From Anaerolineales bacterium (GTDB lineage Bacteria > Chloroflexota > Anaerolineae > JAAEKA01), in assembly GCA_020634615.1 (NCBI GenBank), contig JACKBI010000005.1:260196-324195 (forward strand): a stretch of DNA of 64,000 nucleotides, written 5' to 3'. Positions 53,408 through 61,119 of this stretch are shown here, piece after piece. How positions within the stretch are numbered: position 1 is the first letter of the stretch; the number at the start of each line of letters is the position of its first letter. Below the pieces are notes generated by a model. That model saw nothing but the letters and a program-made list of their open reading frames with translations. It was not told the DNA's origin and made no database searches. The translations under genes were made by a program, and so were the position numbers.

Positions 53408-54403
53408 GTGAAGCTTATTCTTCCCGTCGCCGGTTACGGCAAACGCATGCGGCCACACACCTGGTCGCGCCCCAAGGTATTGATCGATGTGGCCGGCAAG
53501 CCAATGCTGGGCCACGTGTTGGACCAGTACATCGACATCGGACTGGACGAAGTGATCTATATCACCGGCTGGCTGGGCGAGCAGATCAAACCTTACGTCG
53601 AGGCCAACTATCCGCAGTTCGGCGCGCAGTTCGTGGTGCAGGAAGAGCTGGTCGGTCAGAGCCATGCCATTTGGCTGGCGCGCGAACACATCAGCGGTCC
53701 CTGTTTTATCGTTTTCGCCGATACCATCACGCGCATCGACCTGCAAGCCATGGCTGCCAGCGATGCGGACGGCGTCCTGGGTGTATGGGAAGTTGACGAT
53801 CCGCGCCGCTTCGGAATCGCCTTTACCCGGCCCGATGGCACTGTGGAACGTTGTGTCGAGAAACCTGCGACGGTTGACCACAAGCTGGCCATCATGGGCA
53901 CCTATTTCGTCCGCGAGGGACGCGATCTGATCGCCGCCATCGAGGAGCAGATGGCACGCGATCAGATGCTGCAAGGCGAGTTCTTTCTGGCCGACGCGTT
54001 CAACCTGATGCTGGAGCGTGGCGCGCGCTTCACGACCCAGCGGATGGCCATCTGGCAGGACTGCGGCGTGCCGGACTTTCACCTGGAAACCAACCGCTGG
54101 TTGTTGACCAATGGCAGCGACAACAGCAGCACCACTGCGGCACGCCTGATCAACAGCACGGTCTTCCCACCGGTCCATCTGGCCGACGATGCTGTTATTG
54201 AAAACTCGACCGTCGGCCCATACGCGGTGGTGGAAACGGGCTGTACGGTCATCGACAGCAAGCTGACCGACACCATTGTCATGGCCAATACCAGAATCCG
54301 CGACAGCCACCTTTACCGTTCACTGGTCGGCGAGCGGACCACGGTGCAAGGCGTCGCCGGCAGCATCAGCATCAGTGATGACAGCACGGTCATACAATCA
54401 TAG
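53408..54403 (+). CDS. Sugar nucleotidyltransferase with left-handed helix C-terminus
   Basis: 331 residues. The nucleotide-binding signature is LPVAGYGKRMRPHTWSRPK, followed by VLIDVAGKPM. FADTITRID contains the metal-binding Asp, and VEKPA and GTYFV are typical of glucose-1-phosphate thymidylyl- or uridylyl-transferases. After about residue 245 the sequence has hexapeptide-like turns (VIENSTVGPYAVVETGCTVIDSKL) as in bifunctional sugar-phosphate transferases. The exact sugar is not determined. It starts after a CTCGTACTC-type repeat and lies 9 nt before the aminotransferase. Confidence 0.88.
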   Translation: MKLILPVAGYGKRMRPHTWSRPKVLIDVAGKPMLGHVLDQYIDIGLDEVIYITGWLGEQIKPYVEANYPQFGAQFVVQEELVGQSHAIWLAREHISGPCFIVFADTITRIDLQAMAASDADGVLGVWEVDDPRRFGIAFTRPDGTVERCVEKPATVDHKLAIMGTYFVREGRDLIAAIEEQMARDQMLQGEFFLADAFNLMLERGARFTTQRMAIWQDCGVPDFHLETNRWLLTNGSDNSSTTAARLINSTVFPPVHLADDAVIENSTVGPYAVVETGCTVIDSKLTDTIVMANTRIRDSHLYRSLVGERTTVQGVAGSISISDDSTVIQS

Positions 54404-54412
54404 GAGCCAACT

Positions 54413-55582
54413 ATGCCAAGCCGCATTTCGAAACGAGTAACCGCAGTGCCGCCGTCCGGCATTCGCAAGTTCTTCGACATCGCCGCCACCATGGATGACG
54501 TGATCAGTCTGGGCATCGGCGAGCCGGACTTTGTCACACCGGACGTGATCTTGCAAGCCGGTCTGGACAGCTTGCAGCGCGGCGAGACCCGCTACACTTC
54601 CAACTCAGGCACCATCGAGCTGCGCAACGCAATCAGCCAGAACATGGCGACGCTCTACGGTGTCACCTACAGCGCCGACAACGAGGTGCTGGTGACGGTC
54701 GGCGTCAGCGAGGCGCTCTACCTGGCGTTCACCGCGATCCTGGACCCGGGCGACGAGGTCATCGTGCCGGAGCCGTGCTTCGTCTCCTACACCGCTGAAG
54801 TCGTCTTTGCCGGCGGCGTGCCGGTGACGATCGCTACGAAGTTCGAGAACGACTTCCAGGTCACCGGCGCAGAGATCGAGGCTGCGATCACGCCGCGCAC
54901 CAAGGCGCTGCTGATCGGCTATCCCAACAATCCGACCGGTGCGGTGTTGAGCCGCCAGCGGCTGGAGGAGATCGCCGCCATCGCGGAAAAGCATGATCTG
55001 ATCGTCCTGTCTGACGAGATCTACGACCGGCTGGTCTATGGCAGTCACCAGCACGTCTGCTTTGCCAGCCTGCCGGGCATGAAAGAACGCACGATTCACC
55101 TCAGCGGCATGAGCAAAGACTACGCCATGACCGGCTGGCGTATTGGCTACGCCTGCGGGCCGGTCGATCTGATGGACGCGATGCGCAAGGTGCACCAGTT
55201 CACTATCATGTCAGCGCCAACCATGGGCCAGGCCGCCGCAGCGGTCGCATTGACCGATCAGCGCGCTGAAGAAGCACTGCAATCCATGCGCCAGAGCTAC
55301 GATAGCCGCCGCCGGCTGATCGTGGACGGGCTGAACAGCATTGGACTGACCACCTTTGAACCGCAGGGCGCCTTTTACGCCTTCCCCAACGTCGAGATCA
55401 GCGGAATGGACGAAGACACCTTCGCCTGGACGCTGCTGGACGAGGAGAAGGTGGCCGTGGTGCCTGGCACCGCCTTCGGTGCAGCCGGCAAGGGCTTCGT
55501 CCGTTGCTCCTATGCCACCTCAACCGAGAAGTTGGAGCAGGCGCTGGAGCGGATGCAGCGGTTTGTCAGGAGACATGGCTAA
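54413..55582 (+). CDS. Class I PLP-dependent aminotransferase
   Basis: 389 residues. The PLP lysine is K235 in SGMSKDYAMTGWRIGY. Other motifs are GIGEPDF, GYPNNPTGAV, DEIYDRLVY and the final RCSYAT with the carboxylate-binding Arg. The group includes aspartate, tyrosine/phenylalanine and alanine aminotransferases; the substrate is not fixed. It is 9 nt downstream of the nucleotidyltransferase. Confidence 0.93.
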   Translation: MPSRISKRVTAVPPSGIRKFFDIAATMDDVISLGIGEPDFVTPDVILQAGLDSLQRGETRYTSNSGTIELRNAISQNMATLYGVTYSADNEVLVTVGVSEALYLAFTAILDPGDEVIVPEPCFVSYTAEVVFAGGVPVTIATKFENDFQVTGAEIEAAITPRTKALLIGYPNNPTGAVLSRQRLEEIAAIAEKHDLIVLSDEIYDRLVYGSHQHVCFASLPGMKERTIHLSGMSKDYAMTGWRIGYACGPVDLMDAMRKVHQFTIMSAPTMGQAAAAVALTDQRAEEALQSMRQSYDSRRRLIVDGLNSIGLTTFEPQGAFYAFPNVEISGMDEDTFAWTLLDEEKVAVVPGTAFGAAGKGFVRCSYATSTEKLEQALERMQRFVRRHG

Positions 55583-55598
55583 TTGGAGAGGAATGAAC

Positions 55599-55892
55599 AT
55601 GATGACCATGAACGTACAGGAACTGCTAGATCAGGTGGTAGCAGTGCTGCCGATCAGCCAGGATGAGGTGATCTACAAGGGGATCGCAGCCGGAGTTTCA
55701 GAACGGATTGTTGAGTTGAAACGGGCGAGCGGGCGGCTTCAGGCGAACTATGACAGTACAAGTCAGCTTGAGCAACTCATGGCAGCGCGCGGCGTTTCGC
55801 CTGACGATCACACGCTGTACACGGATTTGCTCGAGTGGCGCGCCATCGACGCTGAACTAATCGAGCTGTTTCACCTCCTTGAGATCATGTGA
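55599..55892 (+). CDS. Small helical protein, possible antitoxin-like partner
   Basis: 97 residues from ATG 55599, with GGAGAGGA 6-10 nt upstream; ATG 55593 is also possible. Sequence is acidic and helical (VQELLDQVVAVLPISQDEVIYKGIAAGVSERIVELKRASGRLQ). No family is recognised. Its stop overlaps the next ATG (TGATG), so the two proteins are made together. The size, acidity and coupling fit a toxin-antitoxin-like pair, but the sequence has no clear DNA-binding motif. Confidence 0.6.
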   Translation: MMTMNVQELLDQVVAVLPISQDEVIYKGIAAGVSERIVELKRASGRLQANYDSTSQLEQLMAARGVSPDDHTLYTDLLEWRAIDAELIELFHLLEIM

Positions 55893-56269
55893 TGGCGTGG
55901 CACAAATCGATACTGGACCGTTTGACGGATACAGGACTGTTTGCGCAGGTAGCGCTGGTAGGCGGCAAAGTACGTGCAACAATCGATGACACGCGCTTTT
56001 TGGACATCCATTTTGATCCGCGGACCAGGAGTTACTTGTATGCGCTTATCGATTTGACACTGCCTTATGCCGGTGACAAGCGTCTGTTTGGCTGGGATGA
56101 TTATCCTCACGAGGGTGTCGAGGCGTTCAGACTGATCGCCAGTTATCCCCATCACTTCCAGTCTCGTTCAGCAAAAGGAGACTGGATATTCGAGGAGTCT
56201 CCTATGCGAGGTGACCTTCCCAGCGAAGTTTCCGTGGTGCTTCGAACTTTGCGCGAGCACCTTGGCTGA
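55892..56269 (+). CDS. Small protein resembling DUF6516-type (TumE-like) proteins
   Basis: 125 residues from ATG 55892. Motifs that look conserved are RFLDIHFDPRTRSYLYALIDL, GDKRLFGWDDYPHEG, SYPHHFQ and PMRGDLPSEV. The pattern, especially GWDD-PHEG and PHHFQ, recalls DUF6516/TumE-like putative toxins, but this is from memory of the motif style and is uncertain. It is translationally coupled to the gene before it. Confidence 0.55.
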   Translation: MAWHKSILDRLTDTGLFAQVALVGGKVRATIDDTRFLDIHFDPRTRSYLYALIDLTLPYAGDKRLFGWDDYPHEGVEAFRLIASYPHHFQSRSAKGDWIFEESPMRGDLPSEVSVVLRTLREHLG

Positions 56270-56296
56270 TTTGAACGGATTGGGACAGGAGACTTT

Positions 56297-56584
56297 ATGT
56301 CCGAACGTCGTTTCGTAGCTACCATCGATGAAAAACGTCGCTTGCAATTGCCCGAAGGCGTGGCATTGCACGCTGGCGATGTCGTCCACCTCTTGTGGGA
56401 TGGCCGAACCTTACAGGTTTCCACCAGCAAGCCGAAGCGGTTGGATGACGCCTACGCCAAGGTGCAGCGGGATGCCAGCCGCGTGCTGGAAACCGACGAA
56501 CTGGCGCGCCGCCTGGCAGAGGACGAGGAGCGTCGCCGGCGCAAGTTCGACGAACTGTTCGGCAGCGGGCCGCAGAGTGAATGA
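56297..56584 (+). CDS. Small AbrB/SpoVT-like protein
   Basis: 95 residues. The N-terminal half (RRFVATIDEKRRLQLPEGVALHAGDVVHLLWDGRTLQV) has the loop-hinge beta pattern of AbrB/SpoVT antitoxin-type DNA-binding domains. The C-terminal half is highly charged and helical (ELARRLAEDEERRRRKFDELFG). It follows the coupled pair 55599-56269 by 27 nt and may be its transcriptional regulator. Confidence 0.6.
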   Translation: MSERRFVATIDEKRRLQLPEGVALHAGDVVHLLWDGRTLQVSTSKPKRLDDAYAKVQRDASRVLETDELARRLAEDEERRRRKFDELFGSGPQSE

Positions 56585-56612
56585 GGCCGCGCCGCACCCC
56601 ACAGAGGTTTCG

Positions 56613-57779
56613 ATGAGTTACTCCTATCTGGTGCTGGGAGCGGGGCGGCAGGGAACCGCTGCCGCCTACGACCTGTTGCGCTTCGGCGACGCCGCCTGCG
56701 TCACCGTGGCCGATGCTGATCTGGCGCGTGCAGAACGCGCAGCCGCACGCCTCGAACACCTGACCGGCTGTGACCGCGTCGTGGCGCGCCGGCTGGACGC
56801 CGGCGATCCGGCTGCCGTCCGGCAGGCCATGGCAGGCCAGGACGTAGCCCTCAGCGCCGTCCCCTACTATTTCAACCTGCCGCTGACGTTTGCCGCCATC
56901 GAGTCGGGTGTTTCGTTCTGTGATCTGGGCGGCAACACCGATATCGTTCGCCAGCAGCACGCACTGGACGCCGATGCATGGGAAGCCGGTGTGCGCATCG
57001 TGCCCGATTGTGGCATGGGGCCGGGGATGGGCAATACGCTGGCTGTGTACGCGATGGAACTGCTGGACCGCGCTGAACATGTTACAATCTACGATGCGGG
57101 CCTGCCGCAGCAGCCGGAGCCGCCCTGGAACTACCTGGCAACCTTCAACATCGAAGGGCTGATCAACGAGTATTACGACGGGATGACGGTCCTGCGCGAC
57201 GGCGAGCTGGCGCATCTTCCCTGTTTCACCGAACTTGAGACGATCCATGTGCCAGGCGTTGGCTTTCTGGAGGCGTTCGTGCTGGCCGGCGGCGTTTCGA
57301 CGGCGCCCTGGACATTCCATGGCCGGCTGGAAACCTACGAACTGAAGGTCTGCCGCTATCCTGGAACGTATGGCCAGCTCAAGGCTTTTTCCGACCTCGG
57401 CCTGTTTAATCCTGAACCGGTGCAGGTTGGCGGCTGTGCTGTCCGTCCGCGTGACCTGTTTCAGGCACTGTTCGAGCCGCAGGTGCGTCGCGAGGTGATG
57501 CGCGATGTCTGCCTGATCCGGGTACTGGCCCGCGGCATCAAAGATGGCCAGCCGGCAGTCGCACAGGTCGATCTGGTCGATTGGTACGACGAGACCACAG
57601 GCTTTACATCCATGGAGCGGACGACCGGCTGGCACGCGGCGATCGTCGCTGCGATGCTGGCGCGTGGCGAAACGCCCATCGGCGCCGTGCCGCTGGAGCT
57701 TGCCGTGCCCGGCGGACGGTTTGTCGAGGAAGCCCGCCGCCGCGGCTTCTCCATCACATCGCAGATCAGCTTCAATTGA
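56613..57779 (+). CDS. Saccharopine dehydrogenase-like NAD(P)-dependent oxidoreductase
   Basis: 388 residues from ATG 56613, with AGAGG just upstream; the upstream part of the open frame overlaps the preceding gene in another phase. The Rossmann motif is LVLGAGRQGTAAAYDL. Other family features are LSAVPYYFNLPLTFAAIESGVSFCDLGGNT and VPDCGMGPGMGN. It resembles lysine 6-dehydrogenase and related enzymes of the saccharopine dehydrogenase family. The substrate is not known. It ends 11 nt before gatB. Confidence 0.87.
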   Translation: MSYSYLVLGAGRQGTAAAYDLLRFGDAACVTVADADLARAERAAARLEHLTGCDRVVARRLDAGDPAAVRQAMAGQDVALSAVPYYFNLPLTFAAIESGVSFCDLGGNTDIVRQQHALDADAWEAGVRIVPDCGMGPGMGNTLAVYAMELLDRAEHVTIYDAGLPQQPEPPWNYLATFNIEGLINEYYDGMTVLRDGELAHLPCFTELETIHVPGVGFLEAFVLAGGVSTAPWTFHGRLETYELKVCRYPGTYGQLKAFSDLGLFNPEPVQVGGCAVRPRDLFQALFEPQVRREVMRDVCLIRVLARGIKDGQPAVAQVDLVDWYDETTGFTSMERTTGWHAAIVAAMLARGETPIGAVPLELAVPGGRFVEEARRRGFSITSQISFN

Positions 57780-57790
57780 ACGGAATTGCA

Positions 57791-59266
57791 ATGACTGCTA
57801 ACTCAACCGTTGTCGCAACCGGGACCTACTTGGCCGTCATCGGCATGGAAGTCCACGCGCAGCTCCAGACCGCGTCCAAGATGTTCTGCTCGTGCAGCGC
57901 GGATTACTGGGAAGCAGCGCCCAACAGCCATGTCTGTCCCGTGTGTCTGGCCATGCCCGGCGTGCTGCCGGTCATCAACGAGCACGCCGTCGAGCAGACC
58001 GTGCGCAGCGGGCTGGCGCTCCATTGCCAGATCGCCCCGTTCAGCGTCTTCGCCCGCAAGAACTACAGCTACCCTGACCTGCCCAAGGGGTATCAAATCA
58101 GCCAGTACGAGTTGCCGCTCTGCCACGACGGCTTTCTGGTCATTGACGGCGACGACGGTCAGCCGCGGCGCATCGGCATCCGCCGGGCGCATCTGGAAGA
58201 AGACACCGGCAAGACGATTCATGCGGACGGGGTCAGCCTGGTGGATCTGAACCGGGCCGGCGTGCCGCTGATGGAGATCGTCACCGAATCGGACCTGCGC
58301 AGCGCCGACGAAGCCTATCGCTATCTGGTCAAGCTGCGTACGATCTTGCGTTACCTGGGCGTCAACTCGGGCGACATGGAAAAGGGCGCCATGCGTTGTG
58401 AGGTCAACCTGAGCCTGCGCACCGCCGAACAGGCCGCCCGCGGCGAATACGGCGTCAAGGTCGAGGTCAAGAACCTCAATTCGTTCAAGGCAGTACGCGA
58501 CTCCATCGCCTACGAGGTGGCCCGCCAGACGGCGCTGCTTGATAGCGGCGGCACGGTACAGCAGGTGACCATGGGCTGGGACGAGGACCGGCGGCGCACG
58601 ATAATGCAGCGCAGCAAGGAAAGCTCCGAGGACTACCGCTACTTCCCCGAGCCCGACCTGCCGCCGCTGGAGTTGAGCAGCCAGTGGATCGATGGGGTGC
58701 GCGCCTCGCTGCCGGAGTTGCCCGACGCCAAAGTCGAGCGTTTCACGGGTGAATACGCGATCAGCCGGCTGGACGCGGAGGCGTTGACGGCGGAGCGCAG
58801 CGTCGCGGAGTGGTTCGAGGACGCGGTTCATGCCTACTCCGGTCCGCCGCGCGAGGTGGCCAACTGGGTGACCGGCGAGCTGTTCGCGCTGCTCAACGCA
58901 CAGGAAGGTGACATTACCGCGCTGGACCTGTCGCCCGACGACCTGGCCGCGCTGCTGACGCTGGTGGACACGGGCGTCATCAACCGCAACACCGGCAAGC
59001 GTGTGCTGGCCGAGATGATCAGCACCGGCCAGCCGCCAGAGGTTATCATTGACGCGCAAGGGCTGGCACAAGTCTCCGACGAGGCCGGTCTGGCGCAGAT
59101 CGTCGACAGCGTGCTGGCTGCCAACCCGGATGCGGTCACCAAATATCACGACGGAAAGACCAGCCTGCTGGGCTGGTTCATGGGCCAGGTGATGAAAGAA
59201 ACACGCGGCAAGGCCAACCCGGATGTGGTGCGCGGGTTGTTGGCTGAAAGGTTGGATCACCGTTAG
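57791..59266 (+). CDS. gatB: Asp/Glu-tRNA amidotransferase subunit B
   Basis: 491 residues from ATG 57791; an upstream open frame overlaps the dehydrogenase gene. Motifs: GMEVHAQLQTASKMFCSC, CPVCLAMPGVLPV, KNYSYPDLPKGYQISQYE and DYRYFPEPDLPPLEL, plus the C-terminal YqeY-like tail domain (VLAEMISTGQPPEVIIDAQGLAQVSD). The zinc cysteines CSC and CPVC are present. It transfers ammonia to activated Glu/Asp-tRNA. It is separated from gatCA by about 4.5 kb of other genes. Confidence 0.97.
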   Translation: MTANSTVVATGTYLAVIGMEVHAQLQTASKMFCSCSADYWEAAPNSHVCPVCLAMPGVLPVINEHAVEQTVRSGLALHCQIAPFSVFARKNYSYPDLPKGYQISQYELPLCHDGFLVIDGDDGQPRRIGIRRAHLEEDTGKTIHADGVSLVDLNRAGVPLMEIVTESDLRSADEAYRYLVKLRTILRYLGVNSGDMEKGAMRCEVNLSLRTAEQAARGEYGVKVEVKNLNSFKAVRDSIAYEVARQTALLDSGGTVQQVTMGWDEDRRRTIMQRSKESSEDYRYFPEPDLPPLELSSQWIDGVRASLPELPDAKVERFTGEYAISRLDAEALTAERSVAEWFEDAVHAYSGPPREVANWVTGELFALLNAQEGDITALDLSPDDLAALLTLVDTGVINRNTGKRVLAEMISTGQPPEVIIDAQGLAQVSDEAGLAQIVDSVLAANPDAVTKYHDGKTSLLGWFMGQVMKETRGKANPDVVRGLLAERLDHR

Positions 59267-59353
59267 CTCACCCATGCCGCTTGCTAACGCTGGAGGTCTT
59301 GTATTTCGACTACGTTCTCGTTTTTGGTCGCCATAGCAAAATAGGAGCGCAGG

Positions 59354-59614
59354 ATGCCGGGAATTAGCCGGTTCTTTGGGATCGTGATTTACATGTATTA
59401 CAATGATCATGCGCCTGCACACTTCCACGCAGTTTAAGGCGATTTTGAAGCCGTGTACACGATCGAAACACTTGAAGTCATGCGGGGAGATTTGCCACGT
59501 CGTGCCCATGCTTTAGTCGTGGAGTGGGCGGTGCTTCATCGGTATGAGTTGCGAGACAACTGGCGACGAGCGCGAGACATGAAGGCCCTGGAGCAAATCG
59601 AGCCATTGGATTGA
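59354..59614 (+). pseudogene. DUF4160 gene with a nonsense codon
   Basis: From ATG 59354 the frame reads MPGISRFFGIVIYMYYNDHAPAHFHAV, then TAA at 59435-59437 (codon 28), then GDFEAVYTIETLEVMRGDLPRRAHALVVEWAVLHRYEL... in the same frame to TGA 59612-59614, 87 codons in all. The family has an aromatic residue at that site, so TAC or TAT to TAA is the simplest change. It stands 15 nt before the DUF2442 gene, the usual partner order. A sequencing error cannot be ruled out. Confidence 0.82.
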
Positions 59615-59629
59615 AATGGGAGACTGAAG

Positions 59630-59908
59630 ATGGAGACACTTGGCCCCTTGGTACGCGTCAAAAAGGTTCTGGCGTTACAGCCTTACATCGTTCGGGTGGA
59701 ATTCGAAGATCGAACGGTGAAAGAAATCGATCTGGACAACTACCTGCGCGGCGGTGTGTTCGAAGCGATTCGTAACAGCCCCGCGAAGTTTGCAGAGGTC
59801 ACGGTTGAAGGCGGCACAATCGCGTGGCCGAACGGCGCCGACATTGACCCGGATGTGTTGTATTACGATTTGGAGCCAGCCACGCTGACTGAGTCAGAAC
59901 CGGCGTGA
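59630..59908 (+). CDS. DUF2442-family protein
   Basis: 92 residues. The pattern PYIVRVEFEDRTVKEIDLDNYLRGGVFEAIRNS and the later VEGGTIAWPNGADIDPDVLYYD is typical of DUF2442. These proteins are usually encoded beside DUF4160 and are thought to form a toxin-antitoxin-like pair; the function is unproven. Here the DUF4160 gene is broken while this one is intact. Confidence 0.9.
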   Translation: METLGPLVRVKKVLALQPYIVRVEFEDRTVKEIDLDNYLRGGVFEAIRNSPAKFAEVTVEGGTIAWPNGADIDPDVLYYDLEPATLTESEPA

Positions 59909-59932
59909 GAATAACAGTCCGGACAGAAGATA

Positions 59933-60529
59933 GTGACACTTGACCATCCTTCGCCCGTCTACACCATCGGCTACGGCGCGCGCAGCATTGAAGCGTTCCT
60001 TGACGTGCTGCGGGCGCACGAGATCGTCTACCTGGTGGACATCCGCTCGGCGCCCTATTCGCGCTTCAAGCCGGAGTTTTCCAAGGGCGCGCTGGAAGCT
60101 GAATTGACCCGGCAGGGCGTTCGCTACGTCTACATGGGCGACCAGTTAGGCGGACGACCGGACGACCCCGACTGCTACGTCGATGGCAAGGTGGACTACG
60201 AGCGGGTCAAGACCAAGGCGTTCTACCAGACCGGCATCGAGCGTCTCCAGAAGGCGCTGGCCAGAGGCGCGCGCTTTGCGATCATGTGCAGCGAAGGCAA
60301 GCCGGAGAACTGCCACCGCAGCAAGCTGATCGGCGAGTCGCTCCTCGCTCTAAACATTCCCGTGCTGCACATCGACGAGAACGATACGCTGGTGGATCAG
60401 GAAGCGGTGATTCTGCGGCTGACCGGCGGCCAGCTCAGCCTGTTCGGTGAGATGACTTTCACCTCACGCAAACGCTACGACGAGCCAGCCGCTGGCGGCG
60501 GGGACGGCTGGGAGGACGAGGATGACTGA
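59933..60529 (+). CDS. DUF488-family protein 1
   Basis: 198 residues from GTG 59933, with no strong ribosome site. The family core is VYTIGYGARSIEAFLDVLRAHEIVYLVDIRSAPYSR, then FAIMCSEGKPENCHRSKLIGESL. The Cys-His motif (CSEGKPENCHR) is the conserved feature of DUF488. Function is unknown. A Gly/Glu/Asp-rich tail follows. It overlaps the next gene by 8 nt. Confidence 0.9.
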   Translation: MTLDHPSPVYTIGYGARSIEAFLDVLRAHEIVYLVDIRSAPYSRFKPEFSKGALEAELTRQGVRYVYMGDQLGGRPDDPDCYVDGKVDYERVKTKAFYQTGIERLQKALARGARFAIMCSEGKPENCHRSKLIGESLLALNIPVLHIDENDTLVDQEAVILRLTGGQLSLFGEMTFTSRKRYDEPAAGGGDGWEDEDD

Positions 60530-61019
60530 GTTTGTCACCATCGGCGTCTACGGCTGGGACGCGCAGACGTTCTTCCGGGCGCTGCAAGACGCGCAGGTCG
60601 ACACGTTGTGCGACATCCGGCGTCGGCGTGGCGTGCGCGGATCGGAGTATTCCTTCGCCAACAGCCAGCGGTTGCAGGCTAGTCTGGCGGAGCTGGGCAT
60701 CGCCTACGCACACCGGCTGGATCTCGCGCCCGGCGACGCGACGCGCCAGGCGCAGTACGCGGTTGACGAGGCTAACAAGGTAGCCAAGCGCCAACGGGAG
60801 GCCCTTTCGCCGGAATTCATCGACGCGTATCAGCGCGAGTGCCTGGCCGGGTTCGACAGCCAGCAGTTCGTCGCCGATCTGGGCGATGCGCGCGTTGTCG
60901 CTTTGCTGTGCGTCGAGCGCGATGCGGCTGCCTGCCACCGGTCGCTGCTGGCAGACCAGTTGGCGCACGATCTGGATGCACCGGTGACGCATCTGCTTCC
61001 GTCAATGGCCAACGACTGA
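60522..61019 (+). CDS. DUF488-family protein 2
   Basis: 165 residues. The start overlaps the preceding gene; GGGAGGACGAGG upstream can serve as ribosome site. Family core: VTIGVYGWDAQTFFRALQDAQVDTLCDIRRRRGV, then VVALLCVERDAAACHRSLLADQL with the C-x-E-x4-ACHR motif. It diverges strongly from protein 1. The pair lies directly before the RecQ gene. Confidence 0.9.
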   Translation: MTEFVTIGVYGWDAQTFFRALQDAQVDTLCDIRRRRGVRGSEYSFANSQRLQASLAELGIAYAHRLDLAPGDATRQAQYAVDEANKVAKRQREALSPEFIDAYQRECLAGFDSQQFVADLGDARVVALLCVERDAAACHRSLLADQLAHDLDAPVTHLLPSMAND

Positions 61020-61090
61020 CAGTCCTGGTCAACAAACGGAGGCGCTTACGCGATGAAGTCACACCACTTCACGACAAGGACTGTCAGTCG
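61013..61090. repeat. 78-bp element with perfect 14-bp terminal inverted repeats
   Basis: CGACTGACAGTCCT (61013-61026) and its exact reverse complement (61077-61090) flank 50 bp with an inner GAAGT/ACTTC hairpin. The left end includes the stop codon of the second DUF488 gene. The right end lies 29 nt before the RecQ ATG. Confidence 0.85.
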
Positions 61091-61119
61091 TACTTGATCA
61101 TCGCCAGGGAAGGGACCGA

